From Herpetosiphonaceae bacterium (GTDB lineage Bacteria; Chloroflexota; Chloroflexia; Chloroflexales; Herpetosiphonaceae), in assembly GCA_013538855.1 (NCBI GenBank), contig JABXJS010000008.1, forward strand, positions 1-46,532: a DNA stretch of 46,532 bases. The letters are read 5' to 3'. The notes under the pieces are model-generated. The model made no database searches and was not told the DNA's origin. It was given only the letters and a program-made list of their open reading frames with translations. Of this stretch, positions 26,208 to 37,381 are shown in pieces (within the stretch, counting starts at the first letter, position 1; each line of letters starts with the position of its first letter). Made by a program: the position numbers and the translations under genes.

Positions 26208-29200
26208 TCATCGTCCTCAGGGATGTCGGCGGCGCTGATCAGGCGCACCGCATTGACCGCAGGGTCAACGCGCAGGTCGCCTAGCTCAGGGAAGGCCACC
26301 AACAATAATTCTCGTCCATCGCGCACCCGTGTCTTCTTCACCACGCCCTCGCCATATGGCACACAGAAGACTCTGTCGCCAGGGTGAAAGCGGCTCTCAA
26401 CCTCGGCCTCCGGCTCTGGGAGAGGACGGGGCGCTTGCGCTCGGCGCGGCTGTGTGCGGCGCAGCTCGGCCTCGCGCTGTTCGCGCAAACGACGCGCTTT
26501 CTCCAGCAGCGCTGCTGGATCACTCGATGCCTCAAAGGTCGGCTCAGCTGGTTCATCCACCGGTGCACGCCGCGGCGGCGCGCCTGCATCGCGGCGGGCG
26601 GTGCTGTCGCTGCGGCGCGCTGGCTCGCCGGTGTCGCGGCGCTCCCACGGCGGTGGTTCGCCTGTGTCGCGGCGGGCGGTGCTGTCGCTGCGGCGCGCTG
26701 GCTCGCCGGTGTCGCGGCGGCTCGGCGGCGGCTCGGCGGCGTCGCGACGGGCGGTGCTGTCGCTGCGGCGCGCTGGCTCGCCGGTGTCGCGGCGGGCCTG
26801 CTGAGGCGTGGAGCGCTCGGCCGGACCACGGGTATCAGCACTTGCTGGGCCAGGCGCTGGGCCACCGCGTTTTGAGCGCTTCTTGCTCGCTTGATTTGAC
26901 TTGCCACGGCGCTGCGGCTCGGTACTGCTTGGCTCCGTGGGCGCGCTGCGCCAGGCAGCGTCGCGGTTGTCTGGTGGGCTAGATGCCGCCGCGCTACGCT
27001 GCTGCTGGTCGGCTGGGCGCGCTGGCGCAGCGCGCTGCGGCTCTGCGGGCGCTGGTCGCTGGCTATGCGGCAGATCGAGCCGCTGCTGATCAGGCGACGC
27101 AGGACTACGTGGCAGATCGCGGCGGCCCTGGGCCGGATGCGGCTCAGCCGGTGGAGCGCTGGCTGGTGCTTCGGCGCGGCGCTGAGAGCGCTCTTGGTAC
27201 GGCGGGCGCTCGTATGGCGGCGGCTCGCGCTTCGGCGGCAGCACAGTTGGTCCGCTCGACGGCGACTCGACCGGTGCGCTATCGCGCTGGCGCTCGGCGT
27301 TTGTGGGCTTCGGCACAGGACGGGGCGCTGCGCTCGACTGCGGCTTAGGCACTGGCCGCAGCGGCTGCTCGGCGCTGGCAGGGCGCGCCACCGAGCGGTT
27401 TGAGCGGCGGCGGCTCGTCGTCGCCGGGCGCTTGGTCGGCGCAGGCGGTGGCTCATCGCGGCGCACACGGCGCTGCGGTGGCGTCGGCGGCGGCAGCGCC
27501 GGTGGCTGCGACTCCAGGCGCATCGGCTGGGCCGGGCGACCCTGGACTTTTTCGGCAGGCGGGACGGGGGCCACCGGCGGCGGCGGCAGCTCGCGCTCGA
27601 TTGGGCGGCGCTGCGGACGCTGGCGCACACGGCCAAAGCGCCGCCGCTCGGCAACTTCGGAGGCCGAGGGCACCATGGATGAGCGCGTGCGCCGCTCGCT
27701 CGGGCGCTGAACCGGCGCAGCGCTGGTCTTGGGCGTGGCCAGCGGCATGAGAATTGTATCGGCCCATGCGCGCTCGGCCTGCACCACACCGCGCCAAAGT
27801 GGATCGTCCTGCACGGCCTGCGCCGCCAGCTCGGCCAGATGCAGCAGGGCCTCGAACTGCATGTACAGCTCATCGACCAGCCCGCGGCCGCCTGGCTGGG
27901 CCTCGACTATGTAGAGCACGCCATCGGACACACACGGCACGACATCAACCTCCGAGCAGCGCACCAGCAGTGGCAGCACCTCGGCCAGGGTCTCGCCTAG
28001 CTCCGGCGGAGCTTGCGGCGCGGCGATCCACACCGCTGGCGCGCTCCACTGCACGCGCAGCGGCGGGTCGAAGGGCATGCGCCGCAGCGTGCCGTCGCCC
28101 TGGATAGCCAGCCGCGCCACGATCTCCTCGCGCACCACCACGCGGCCAACGCCGAGCATATAGTCGGCGCGCCCGCCATCGAGCGAGCGCTCGGCCAGCT
28201 GCTCGCGGACCGTCACCTCGGTGCGGCGGACGGCGCGGGTGCGGCGCTGCGCATTGAGGTGCAGCACCACAGTCATATCGTCGGCCCAGCGCTCGACGTA
28301 GCCACCAAGCATGCCCGCGCCCGGATAGAAGCGGCGCTCGGCGCTGGCGGCGTCGATAGCGGCCAGCCGCTGCTCGCGCTCATCCTCGACCTCCACCACG
28401 CTGCCGCTGGCGCTGGCCGGATGCAGCGCGCTGTAGCTGTCGCGCTCGCCGCCGGGCGCGGCGACTGGCTGCCACTCGGCCTGCGATCCAGGCAGCGCCG
28501 CCAGCAAGCCTTTGCGCTCCAGGCGCTCGACGAGCGACTCGACCTCCCAGGACTGAATCTCGGCCCAGGTCAGCGGCGACTCCTCCGCAGCGCAGCGCAG
28601 GTGGGCGCTATCGACGTAGGTGTTGGCCTGCGCCACGGGCAGCGGCAGCGCCAGATTTGGCGTCACCAGCGCTGGCTGGGCACAGGCTGTCTGCGCAGCG
28701 ACCGATTGATCAGTGACCACCACCACGGCGCGGTAGCCGCTCGCCGCCAGCAGCGGCAAGGTTGCGCCAGCGATCGCGCCAACCAGCACCAGCGTGTGGG
28801 CCGGTGTGCCCGCCTGCGGAGCCAGCGCCACGCCGTGCGGTGCCGCGCGCTGCGCCACCACCGCTCGCTCCAGCGGCGCGCGCGCGCCAACATGCACCGT
28901 CAGGCCGGTTGCCCGCAGCGCCAGCGCCACATCGAGCGCCATCTGGATTGGATCGGCACCACCACGCCAGAGCGACCATGTCAGCGGCACGCGGCTCGTG
29001 TTGACGGCCACTATCGGCGGCAGCGCATCGACCAGCGTCGCCAACGTGCTCTCGACCTCGGCGAGCGGCGCGACGCTGAGGAAGAGCTGTGGTGGCCGCG
29101 CCAGCGGTCGCAGCCGCGCCACCCGCCGCAGCAGCCAGCGAATATGCCCCAGCGGCGCGCCAGGAGCCATGTCAAGCGCCGGCAGCACAACGCCCTGTAG

Positions 29201-29746
29201 CTCGGACCAGAGCCGCGCCCAGGCGCGATTGTGCAGCCGCAGCACGCGCTGGTGCAGCGTCTCTGGCGTCATCAGCACCAGCTTGGGCAGCTTGCGCGGC
29301 GGGCGGGTTGTGGCCGCAACCACTAGGTGCGGCAGCGCGCCACCAAGCAGGGCATCGATTGCGCGCACTGTGGCGGCCAGATCGTCGAGCGCTTGCTGGT
29401 GCGGAGCCAGCACCAGCAGCACGCCGTTTAGCTCGCGCACCTGCTCGGCCACCAGCAGCAGCAGCGCCGCCGGTCCAAGTGGTGGCGGGGCGATCAGCGC
29501 AATGCCGCCGCCACGCCGGGCGGTGGCCAGCGCCTCGGCCTGCCAGGCCAGCCCAATATCGCCAAGCAGCGCACGCCAAGCCACCGCTAGCTCAGGGTCC
29601 AGCGGCGTGCTCTGGGGCGCAGCGTCGGGCAGCGTCAGCTCGCCCATCTGAATCAGCGGCGACTGGGCCGAAGTCGCCAGACGCTGGCCAATCTGCTGCA
29701 GCAGGTCGCCCAGCGGTGTCTTTGCATTATTGGCGTGATCGTTCAT
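26204..29746 (-). CDS. Degenerate YprA/MrfA-type SF2 helicase with Arg/Pro-rich tail and Tudor-like domain
   Basis: A 1,180-residue protein that follows the Hrq1/YprA/MrfA DEAD-box helicase plan with its motifs worn away. AWQAEAL at 67-73 stands for the Q-motif region. APPPLGPAAL (86-95) replaces the Walker A SGKT. TPETLHQRVLRLHNRAW stands for motif Ib, VVLPALDMAPG for the DEAH region and LFLSVAP for SAT. Later, NTYVDSAHLRCAAEESPLTW matches the family's NPYVLxxHLxCAAxExPL. YIVEAQPGGRGLVDELY (about 615-635) matches the DUF1998-type end, without its zinc cysteines. A disordered Arg/Pro/Ser tail (about 675-1115) precedes a UvrD-tail-like FHPGDRVFCVPYGEGVV domain. Start uncertain: ATG at 29746, or GTG at 29752; neither has a clear ribosome binding site. 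Confidence 0.75.
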   Translation of the reverse strand: MNDHANNAKTPLGDLLQQIGQRLATSAQSPLIQMGELTLPDAAPQSTPLDPELAVAWRALLGDIGLAWQAEALATARRGGGIALIAPPPLGPAALLLLVAEQVRELNGVLLVLAPHQQALDDLAATVRAIDALLGGALPHLVVAATTRPPRKLPKLVLMTPETLHQRVLRLHNRAWARLWSELQGVVLPALDMAPGAPLGHIRWLLRRVARLRPLARPPQLFLSVAPLAEVESTLATLVDALPPIVAVNTSRVPLTWSLWRGGADPIQMALDVALALRATGLTVHVGARAPLERAVVAQRAAPHGVALAPQAGTPAHTLVLVGAIAGATLPLLAASGYRAVVVVTDQSVAAQTACAQPALVTPNLALPLPVAQANTYVDSAHLRCAAEESPLTWAEIQSWEVESLVERLERKGLLAALPGSQAEWQPVAAPGGERDSYSALHPASASGSVVEVEDEREQRLAAIDAASAERRFYPGAGMLGGYVERWADDMTVVLHLNAQRRTRAVRRTEVTVREQLAERSLDGGRADYMLGVGRVVVREEIVARLAIQGDGTLRRMPFDPPLRVQWSAPAVWIAAPQAPPELGETLAEVLPLLVRCSEVDVVPCVSDGVLYIVEAQPGGRGLVDELYMQFEALLHLAELAAQAVQDDPLWRGVVQAERAWADTILMPLATPKTSAAPVQRPSERRTRSSMVPSASEVAERRRFGRVRQRPQRRPIERELPPPPVAPVPPAEKVQGRPAQPMRLESQPPALPPPTPPQRRVRRDEPPPAPTKRPATTSRRRSNRSVARPASAEQPLRPVPKPQSSAAPRPVPKPTNAERQRDSAPVESPSSGPTVLPPKREPPPYERPPYQERSQRRAEAPASAPPAEPHPAQGRRDLPRSPASPDQQRLDLPHSQRPAPAEPQRAAPARPADQQQRSAAASSPPDNRDAAWRSAPTEPSSTEPQRRGKSNQASKKRSKRGGPAPGPASADTRGPAERSTPQQARRDTGEPARRSDSTARRDAAEPPPSRRDTGEPARRSDSTARRDTGEPPPWERRDTGEPARRSDSTARRDAGAPPRRAPVDEPAEPTFEASSDPAALLEKARRLREQREAELRRTQPRRAQAPRPLPEPEAEVESRFHPGDRVFCVPYGEGVVKKTRVRDGRELLLVAFPELGDLRVDPAVNAVRLISAADIPEDDE
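26591..26794 (-). repeat. In-frame 51-bp repeats in the disordered tail
   Basis: Three near-identical 51-bp copies at 26591-26641, 26669-26719 and 26744-26794. On the minus strand they encode RRDTGEPARRSDSTARRD. Spacings (78 and 75 bases) keep the frame. Confidence 0.9.
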
Positions 29747-29898
29747 TGGCACTGTGGTTGACTAGATTTGCGTACTGCTATTGTAGCAGGCTTCGGTGAT
29801 TCACGCCGCACAGATCCGCTAGTCTACAAGCCTGTATCCATGGCGACAAGCAGCGCGCTCCTGCTTAAGTCCCGCTCCTCAACTGGCTATCCAGCGGC

Positions 29899-29904
29899 TA
29901 TAAT
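29899..29904 (+). promoter_or_regulatory. -10 element of the 221-residue lipoprotein gene
   Basis: A perfect TATAAT 30 bases before the ATG, leaving room for a start near 29911 and the GAGGAG site at 29922-29927. The -35 region is not recognisable. Confidence 0.5.
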
Positions 29905-29933
29905 CCATGTGTTTGAGCTACGAGGAGCCATCT

Positions 29934-30599
29934 ATGCCTTCATTGTCCTTGCGCACACTCTGTCTCGGTCTGCTGCTGCTCCTAGGTGCCTGTGGCGACT
30001 CCGCCGCCAGCACCGCGCCAATTGTTATCGACACCACCGCGACATCGTGCAGCGTCGCTCCCAGCGGCCAGCGCATCTATGTCGAGGGTGCACGCGCCCA
30101 GTTCTACGATCTGCAGGCACAGCAGTGGCTGCCAGTCATTCCTGCACCACCACGCTTTGTCAGCTCTGCTGCTATGGGCCATGTCTGGCTCAACAACGAT
30201 CAGCTGTTCACGGTGATGGCTGTCAGCACCATCGACACCGACCTACCCATCGCCGATGGCTGGCTCGCCGACCTACAGCAGGGCAGCGCCACCGATATCG
30301 ACGACCTCAGCCCAGCCGAGCGGAAAACCCTGCTCGCTGCGGCATCCCGCCAGCTGCGCCAGCAAACTATGGCGCGTGTGACCAAGGCCGCCGATCAAGC
30401 GCCCAACGCGGCCTACACCATCGCAACCGACTCAGGCATCGCCATCATCACCACCAGCGGCACGCCTGTGGCCAGGTTCAGCGCACCCGCCCGAACCTGT
30501 GAGAACCCCTGGAGCCACGCGAGCACTGGTATCTACATTCACGAGATCAACGGCAGCCAAGGTGGCCGCATCCGCTTCTTGCAGGTGCCCCAGCCTTAA
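29934..30599 (+). CDS. Putative lipoprotein of unknown function
   Basis: A 221-residue protein with a lipoprotein signal peptide: hydrophobic LCLGLLLLLGAC with lipid-accepting Cys20. The mature part begins with a Ser/Ala/Thr-rich linker. It continues with beta-rich segments (QRIYVEGARAQFYDLQAQQW, GHVWLNNDQLFTVMAV) that resemble propeller blades, but it is too short for a full propeller. GAGGAG precedes the ATG at 29934; the longer frame from 29907 would place charged residues before the signal. No family recognised. It probably sits on the outer face of the cytoplasmic membrane. Confidence 0.8.
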   Translation: MPSLSLRTLCLGLLLLLGACGDSAASTAPIVIDTTATSCSVAPSGQRIYVEGARAQFYDLQAQQWLPVIPAPPRFVSSAAMGHVWLNNDQLFTVMAVSTIDTDLPIADGWLADLQQGSATDIDDLSPAERKTLLAAASRQLRQQTMARVTKAADQAPNAAYTIATDSGIAIITTSGTPVARFSAPARTCENPWSHASTGIYIHEINGSQGGRIRFLQVPQP

Positions 30600-30611
30600 A
30601 AAAGTACGCAC

Positions 30612-30636
30612 GCCGCGCCACGAACTGTGGCACGGC
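30612..30636. terminator. Hairpin between two convergent genes
   Basis: Stem gccgcgccac / gtggcacggc, ten positions with one mismatch and a five-base loop, preceded by aaaaaa on the plus strand. It can act for the TolB-like gene on the minus strand (T-run after the stem) as well as for the lipoprotein gene. Confidence 0.65.
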
Positions 30637-30659
30637 GCGCGATCTGCGCGGCCGGAAGG

Positions 30660-32330
30660 CTATTGCAGCCAGTCGATCAGAAACAGCTCCATCCCTGGCC
30701 CGGTGGTTTGGGCCACCACGCCGCTCCACGAGCGGTCAACCTTGCCTGCCAGCAGCTTGGTGGGGCCGCAGAGGCGCGCACAGTTGAAGTTGGCAGCCAA
30801 GGCCGTGCTGTCCGGCGACCAGGTGTAGCCGCCCATGAAGTAGGCTGTGCCAAGGCTTTCAGCGCTGGTCGACAGCACCGTCTGCGGATTCTGGTCGGCT
30901 GCGTCGGCCACCACCAGCGCTGTTGGCGGCTGCGCGCCAGGGATGCTGCTCTGCGCCGCCTGGCTGATGTAGGCCAGCCATCGGCCGTCCGGCGACCAGC
31001 GCGGCGCGCGATCGGAGCCTGCGCCAGTCGTCGCTTGGCGCAGCTGCTTGGTCGCGAGGTTGTACAGGTACACGTCATCGTTGCCGTGGTGGGTCTGCAC
31101 CAGCGCGATCTGCGTACCGTCCGGCGACCACTGCGGCGTCATGCCGTAGTCGACGATCTGACGGCGGTTTGTGCCGTCGCGGTTGACGATGTACACGCCC
31201 TGGTCGCTGTAGTTGCTCTGGTAGACCAGCTGCGCCGCATCTGGCGCAAACTGGGCGTTCGAGGGCATGCGGCTCGGCTCGCCGTCGGCCACCTGGGTGA
31301 GGCTGCCCTGCTGCACATCGTACACAAACACGCCGCGGTGGTTCTCCTGCCCCGAGATGTAGGCGATGTAGCGTCCGTCGCGCGACCAGTCGTTCGGCAC
31401 GGTGGCGTTGTCGGCGGTGATCAGCGTGCGCACGCCGCTGCTCAGGTTGATCAGACACAGACCGTAGCTGCTGCCGCAGGCCGTGCGCTGCACAAGCTTG
31501 GTGCCGTCAGGGCTAAGCAGTAGGTTCGGGTTGTCGGAGCCAAACAGCGCCGTGATGCCGGAGCCGTTGGCACGCAGCGCGTAGAGGCTCGACGCCTGCT
31601 GCACCACAATCTGGCCGCTCAGCTGGCTGTTGGGCAGCAGGGCAAACGGCGCATACACTTGCTTGCCCAGCAGGCCCAGCAGCACCTTGAACGCGTCGGC
31701 CTCCTGCGGGTGCCACTCGAAGCGCGCCCGCTCGAACCACTGCGTCAGCACCGTGTCGCCCTCGGCGTTGGTCTCAATGTGCGGCTCGCTCAGCGGCAGC
31801 CCAAACAGCGCCAGACTCTCGGCGTAGGATGGCCCCGCCTTGCCGTCGAACTCTAGCCCGTGCTGCTCCCAGTAGGTCTTGAAGCCTAGCCCAGCGGCTT
31901 GATCACAGACGGTGTGGCGCGTCTCGGCAAACCAGAGGCAGCCGCTCTGCGCGCCGTCGGCCTGCGGGAAAGAGCGCCAGTTGATGCCGGTCTGGCGCAG
32001 CGCCTCGTCGCCCAGGCGGCCGAGCAGCACATCGTAGGGCGCGCTGTTCTCGGGGTGCAGCTCAAAGCGATTGCGCTCGAACCACTGCGTCAGGTAGGTC
32101 GCACCAGTATCAGGGTTAACCTCAGCACGGGCGGGCGAGATCGGGTAGCCAAAGACCGGCAGGCCGCCGTTCTGCTGCCAGTACTCGCGAAACCGGCCCT
32201 CGATGCAGTCGCTCACCGCATCAAAACAGAGGCGATTGGATACCAGTGCCGCCGCCGGGCGGGCGCTCGGCAGCAGCCAACCCATGCTCAGCACGCTAAG
32301 CACAATCACGATCCAACGATGAAAACGCAT
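30660..32330 (-). CDS. Exported TolB-like beta-propeller protein with FER/HPE modules
   Basis: A 556-residue exported protein. A Sec signal peptide (about 1-28) precedes two related modules of about 100 residues. Each runs from YWQQNGGLPVFGYPIS or YWEQHGLEFDG to TQWFERNRFELHPE or TQWFERARFEWHPQ and ends in VLLGRLG or VLLGLLG. I know this module from exported Chloroflexota proteins. The C-terminal half holds TolB/PD40-type blades (LLLSPDGTKLV, NDWSRDGRYIAYIS, PQWSPDGTQIALV, PRWSPDGRWLAYIS, YTWSPDSTALAAN). Its role is probably extracellular binding; no catalytic motif is seen. AGGAG lies before the ATG. Confidence 0.85.
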   Translation of the reverse strand: MRFHRWIVIVLSVLSMGWLLPSARPAAALVSNRLCFDAVSDCIEGRFREYWQQNGGLPVFGYPISPARAEVNPDTGATYLTQWFERNRFELHPENSAPYDVLLGRLGDEALRQTGINWRSFPQADGAQSGCLWFAETRHTVCDQAAGLGFKTYWEQHGLEFDGKAGPSYAESLALFGLPLSEPHIETNAEGDTVLTQWFERARFEWHPQEADAFKVLLGLLGKQVYAPFALLPNSQLSGQIVVQQASSLYALRANGSGITALFGSDNPNLLLSPDGTKLVQRTACGSSYGLCLINLSSGVRTLITADNATVPNDWSRDGRYIAYISGQENHRGVFVYDVQQGSLTQVADGEPSRMPSNAQFAPDAAQLVYQSNYSDQGVYIVNRDGTNRRQIVDYGMTPQWSPDGTQIALVQTHHGNDDVYLYNLATKQLRQATTGAGSDRAPRWSPDGRWLAYISQAAQSSIPGAQPPTALVVADAADQNPQTVLSTSAESLGTAYFMGGYTWSPDSTALAANFNCARLCGPTKLLAGKVDRSWSGVVAQTTGPGMELFLIDWLQ

Positions 32331-32457
32331 ACAGTTCTCCTGAAATATTCAATCTGATATGGCGTGAGTATAGCGGGCTGCGCCGCGCTTGTGGCGTATG
32401 CCAAGCTGAGATTTGATCAGCGCCAGCCTGAACATTCTGAGACGGCGCAGCTGTAAA

Positions 32458-32490
32458 GTTTTTTGATGATCAGCGCTGTGGTTAAGCGCC
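32458..32490. repeat. Dispersed repeat F, copy 1
   Basis: gttttttgatgat, a seven-base gap, then gtggttaagcgcc. The same two blocks recur at 46078-46112 with a nine-base gap. Weaker similarity continues downstream (cag...agagtc-like). Confidence 0.65.
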
Positions 32491-32679
32491 CGTTGTTCAG
32501 AGTTGGAGTCGGCGCTGTTGCTGGAGCGCCACTGCTCCGCCCAGCACCAAGCAAGCCCAGCGTCAGCCCCGCGCCGACGGCTGGCCCAGCCACCTAAGCC
32601 AACCATCGGCACTGTTACTACCACCGACTACGAGCATACCGGCGAGGGCGGGATCGGGGCGACGCTGCTCCAGCGGACA

Positions 32680-32718
32680 CAGCACGGGCGCGGGCACTGA
32701 GTGCCCGCGCCCGTGCTG
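32680..32718. other. Perfect 18-bp inverted repeat
   Basis: Left arm 32680-32697 (cagcacgggcgcgggcac) and right arm 32701-32718 are exact complements around tga. No T-tract follows and no gene ends nearby, so an ordinary terminator is unlikely. Confidence 0.8.
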
Positions 32719-33016
32719 CTGATGCGATTGAGTAGGCAATACTGCGTCTGGAGAGTGCAGCGGCTACGGCATTCAGCCCAACACCGTAAAGCGGCTGAGC
32801 AACGATCAACGCCAACACTGATCGTAGCGTAGCCAGGCGTCGGCGTGCACACCCGCCCCTGATGACCAGCGCCGCGCTTGCGCTGATTACGCCGGAGGTC
32901 ATGGGGGGACGTTTGGGGCAATGTGAGGAAGTGCTACCACAGCCTTGGACGGCTGCGGTAGGCGGCAAAAGGGCAGCGCGGAGCGGCGGGAATGGGCGAA
33001 GCGGGTGCGGGTATGC

Positions 33017-33436
33017 TCAGCCAGCGCAGCGGCAATGGGGAGCTGACGGATGGCGCTGCGGAGCATTGAGTGTCACAGCGATGCGTTCGAGCAGCGTTTC
33101 TAAAATGAAGGGCTTGCGGATGATCTCAAAATCCTCGTAGTCCTTCCAAAGGTTCGCATCTGGCGCGCCAATCAGGTCAGTGGTGCAGAGCATAACCTTG
33201 AGCGTCTTGGCGCAGGCCTGCGGCTCCAGCTGGTGCAGCAGCGCTTGGCCAGGATGCTGCGTGGAGAGCCGAATGTCGAGCAGCACAAGCTGCGGGCTAA
33301 CAATGTCGATCAACTCCTGAGCTGGGAGACCCTGCGGTGTAGCGTAGGCCGCATAGCCCGCCTCCTGCAAAATCTCGCGCATACAGTCGCGAACAGCGTA
33401 ATCATCATCAACTATCACGATAGATGGTGATGGCAT
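33017..33436 (-). CDS. Single-domain response regulator receiver protein
   Basis: A 139-residue CheY-like receiver with no output domain. The acidic pocket is Asp10-12 (VIVDDDYAVR), the phospho-acceptor Asp54 (LVLLDIRL) and the conserved Lys108 (IIRKPF). The T/S switch position is in CTTDL. The ATG at 33436 is preceded by AGGGAA; the longer frame to 33610 adds a Cys/Arg-rich piece unlike any receiver. No histidine kinase is nearby. It may act by protein contact in a phosphorelay. It lies about 260 bases downstream of a NarL-type regulator on the same strand. Confidence 0.88.
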   Translation of the reverse strand: MPSPSIVIVDDDYAVRDCMREILQEAGYAAYATPQGLPAQELIDIVSPQLVLLDIRLSTQHPGQALLHQLEPQACAKTLKVMLCTTDLIGAPDANLWKDYEDFEIIRKPFILETLLERIAVTLNAPQRHPSAPHCRCAG

Positions 33437-33697
33437 AGGGATTCCCTTCCCCGCACCGCGCTGCTGCCCATTATCGCCGCCATACAGGCGGACAGTGGGG
33501 CAGTTGCCAGACCGCTCCACGAGTGGCAATGCGCAGCAGCGCAGCGTTCGCTCTGGCTCGAATGGACGCCATTGTCCAGCGGGAAGCCAAAACGGCTTGA
33601 TACACAGCACCTTAATCGTAATTAATTACTGCGAGCGTGTGTAGCAGGGAAAAGCGCAGCTTAAGTCAGGAAAAGCCCGACAATGCCAAGCAGCATG

Positions 33698-34342
33698 TCA
33701 GGATAGCATGAACCAGCCCACCTGAGCGGCATAGCGCACCAGCTCCACGCGACTGCGCAGGGACAGCTTATCCATCGCGCGGGTCTTGTAGGTCTCAACC
33801 GTCTTGACGCTCACATCGAGCTGGGCGGCGACCTCTTTGTTGGTGTAGCCCTGCGCAATCAACTGAATCACCTCGTACTCACGATCGCTCAGCCCATCCT
33901 GGCCAACGGCGCTCAGCGGCTCCTCGGCGGCAGGCGAAGGAAGATAGGCGGCGAGGGCGGCATCGAGGTACAAGCCGCCGGTGACGACCGTACGAATCGC
34001 CTGGATCAACGTCTCGGCAGCCGAGCGCTTTAGCACATAGCCAACAGCGCCAACGCGCAGCAGCTCGTGTAGATAGCCGCTGTCCTCGTAGGCGCTCAGC
34101 GCCAGCACTTTGATCTGCGGGTAGCGACTGACAATCGTTGCGGCAATCTGCATGCCATTGAGATCAGGCAGCGCAATATCGATGATCACCACATCGGGCT
34201 GACATTCGTCAGCTAGGGCAATGGCCTCGCTGCCGGTGCCCGCCTCACCAACCACAACGATATCCGGCTGGGATTCGATGAGGGTTCGCAACCCCGTTCG
34301 CACCACAGCGTGGTCATCGACTAGAAGCAGGCGCAGCGTCAT
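33698..34342 (-). CDS. NarL/FixJ-family response regulator
   Basis: A 214-residue two-domain regulator. The receiver has Asp9-Asp10, phospho-acceptor Asp55 (VVIIDIALPD) and Lys105 (GYVLKRS). The C-terminal LuxR-type helix-turn-helix runs from LSDREYEVIQLIAQG to VKTVETYKTRAMDKL. AAGGAGAG precedes the ATG at 34342. Both phosphorylation and DNA-binding residues look intact, so it is a transcription factor with unknown targets. No sensor kinase gene is adjacent. Confidence 0.95.
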   Translation of the reverse strand: MTLRLLLVDDHAVVRTGLRTLIESQPDIVVVGEAGTGSEAIALADECQPDVVIIDIALPDLNGMQIAATIVSRYPQIKVLALSAYEDSGYLHELLRVGAVGYVLKRSAAETLIQAIRTVVTGGLYLDAALAAYLPSPAAEEPLSAVGQDGLSDREYEVIQLIAQGYTNKEVAAQLDVSVKTVETYKTRAMDKLSLRSRVELVRYAAQVGWFMLS

Positions 34343-34757
34343 AAGGGCACTCTCCTTTCCAAAGAGCAACTGAAAATTTTGCAGCCTGCATGTCACCTGT
34401 GCCTGTCCGTGGAAGGCGGCACAAGCTGCTGGAGGCGCGCCACAGGTTGATCAGCGCCGCAGGTCGTGTGGTGTAGACGCGAAGGTTGCTGCAGGTACAA
34501 GGCAGAGTCCATGGATCTTAGCTAGCAGCGCGGTCTCAGATAGAGGTCTGCGTTGTCCAGGGTGTTTATCGAGTAGGCTAGCGGGGGATGGCGGCTGCCC
34601 GTCCACGATCCATGTTTCACTGCTTGATCATTAATGTATCACAACCTGTGCCAATATATCGTAGAGCGCTACAACGCCCTGATGCCAAACGCGCAGCGCT
34701 TCAGCCACAGCTCAGCCGCGCAAGGGGAAAATTGCAGCAGCAGCGCGACGTTTCCGG
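34343..34757. other. Gene-free stretch before tgt
   Basis: About 415 bases between divergent genes. No gene, tRNA or riboswitch that I can recognise, and no preQ1-type leader. It should hold the promoter of the NarL-type gene. Confidence 0.5.
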
Positions 34758-34763
34758 TATAAT
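34758..34763 (+). promoter_or_regulatory. -10 element directly before tgt
   Basis: A perfect TATAAT ending 8 bases before the tgt ATG (34772). Transcription would start at or within a few bases of the A of the ATG, and no Shine-Dalgarno sequence is present. A ttgcag at 34732-34737 is 20 bases upstream, a long spacing for a -35. Confidence 0.55.
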
Positions 34764-34765
34764 AA

Positions 34766-37379
<2,614 letters not shown>

Positions 37380-37381
37380 CG

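Larger units (their letters stand above)
32331..33016. other. Gene-free stretch of about 690 bases
   Basis: No coding region I would support. It contains a segment (32458-32490) shared with 46078-46112, a perfect 18-bp inverted repeat (32680-32718), and the probable promoter region of the TolB-like gene. Short open frames here lack ribosome binding sites and family features. Confidence 0.6.

Noticed and set aside
26338-27873. 511-codon second minus-strand frame within the disordered tail
   Set aside because: Ser/Arg-rich shadow frame of the same repeats; lacks a start signal and the real frame continues into a folded C-terminal domain.
28013-29200. 395-codon plus-strand frame inside the degenerate helicase gene
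   Set aside because: His/Arg/Gln-rich shadow translation with no domain features; the minus-strand reading follows the YprA/MrfA plan.
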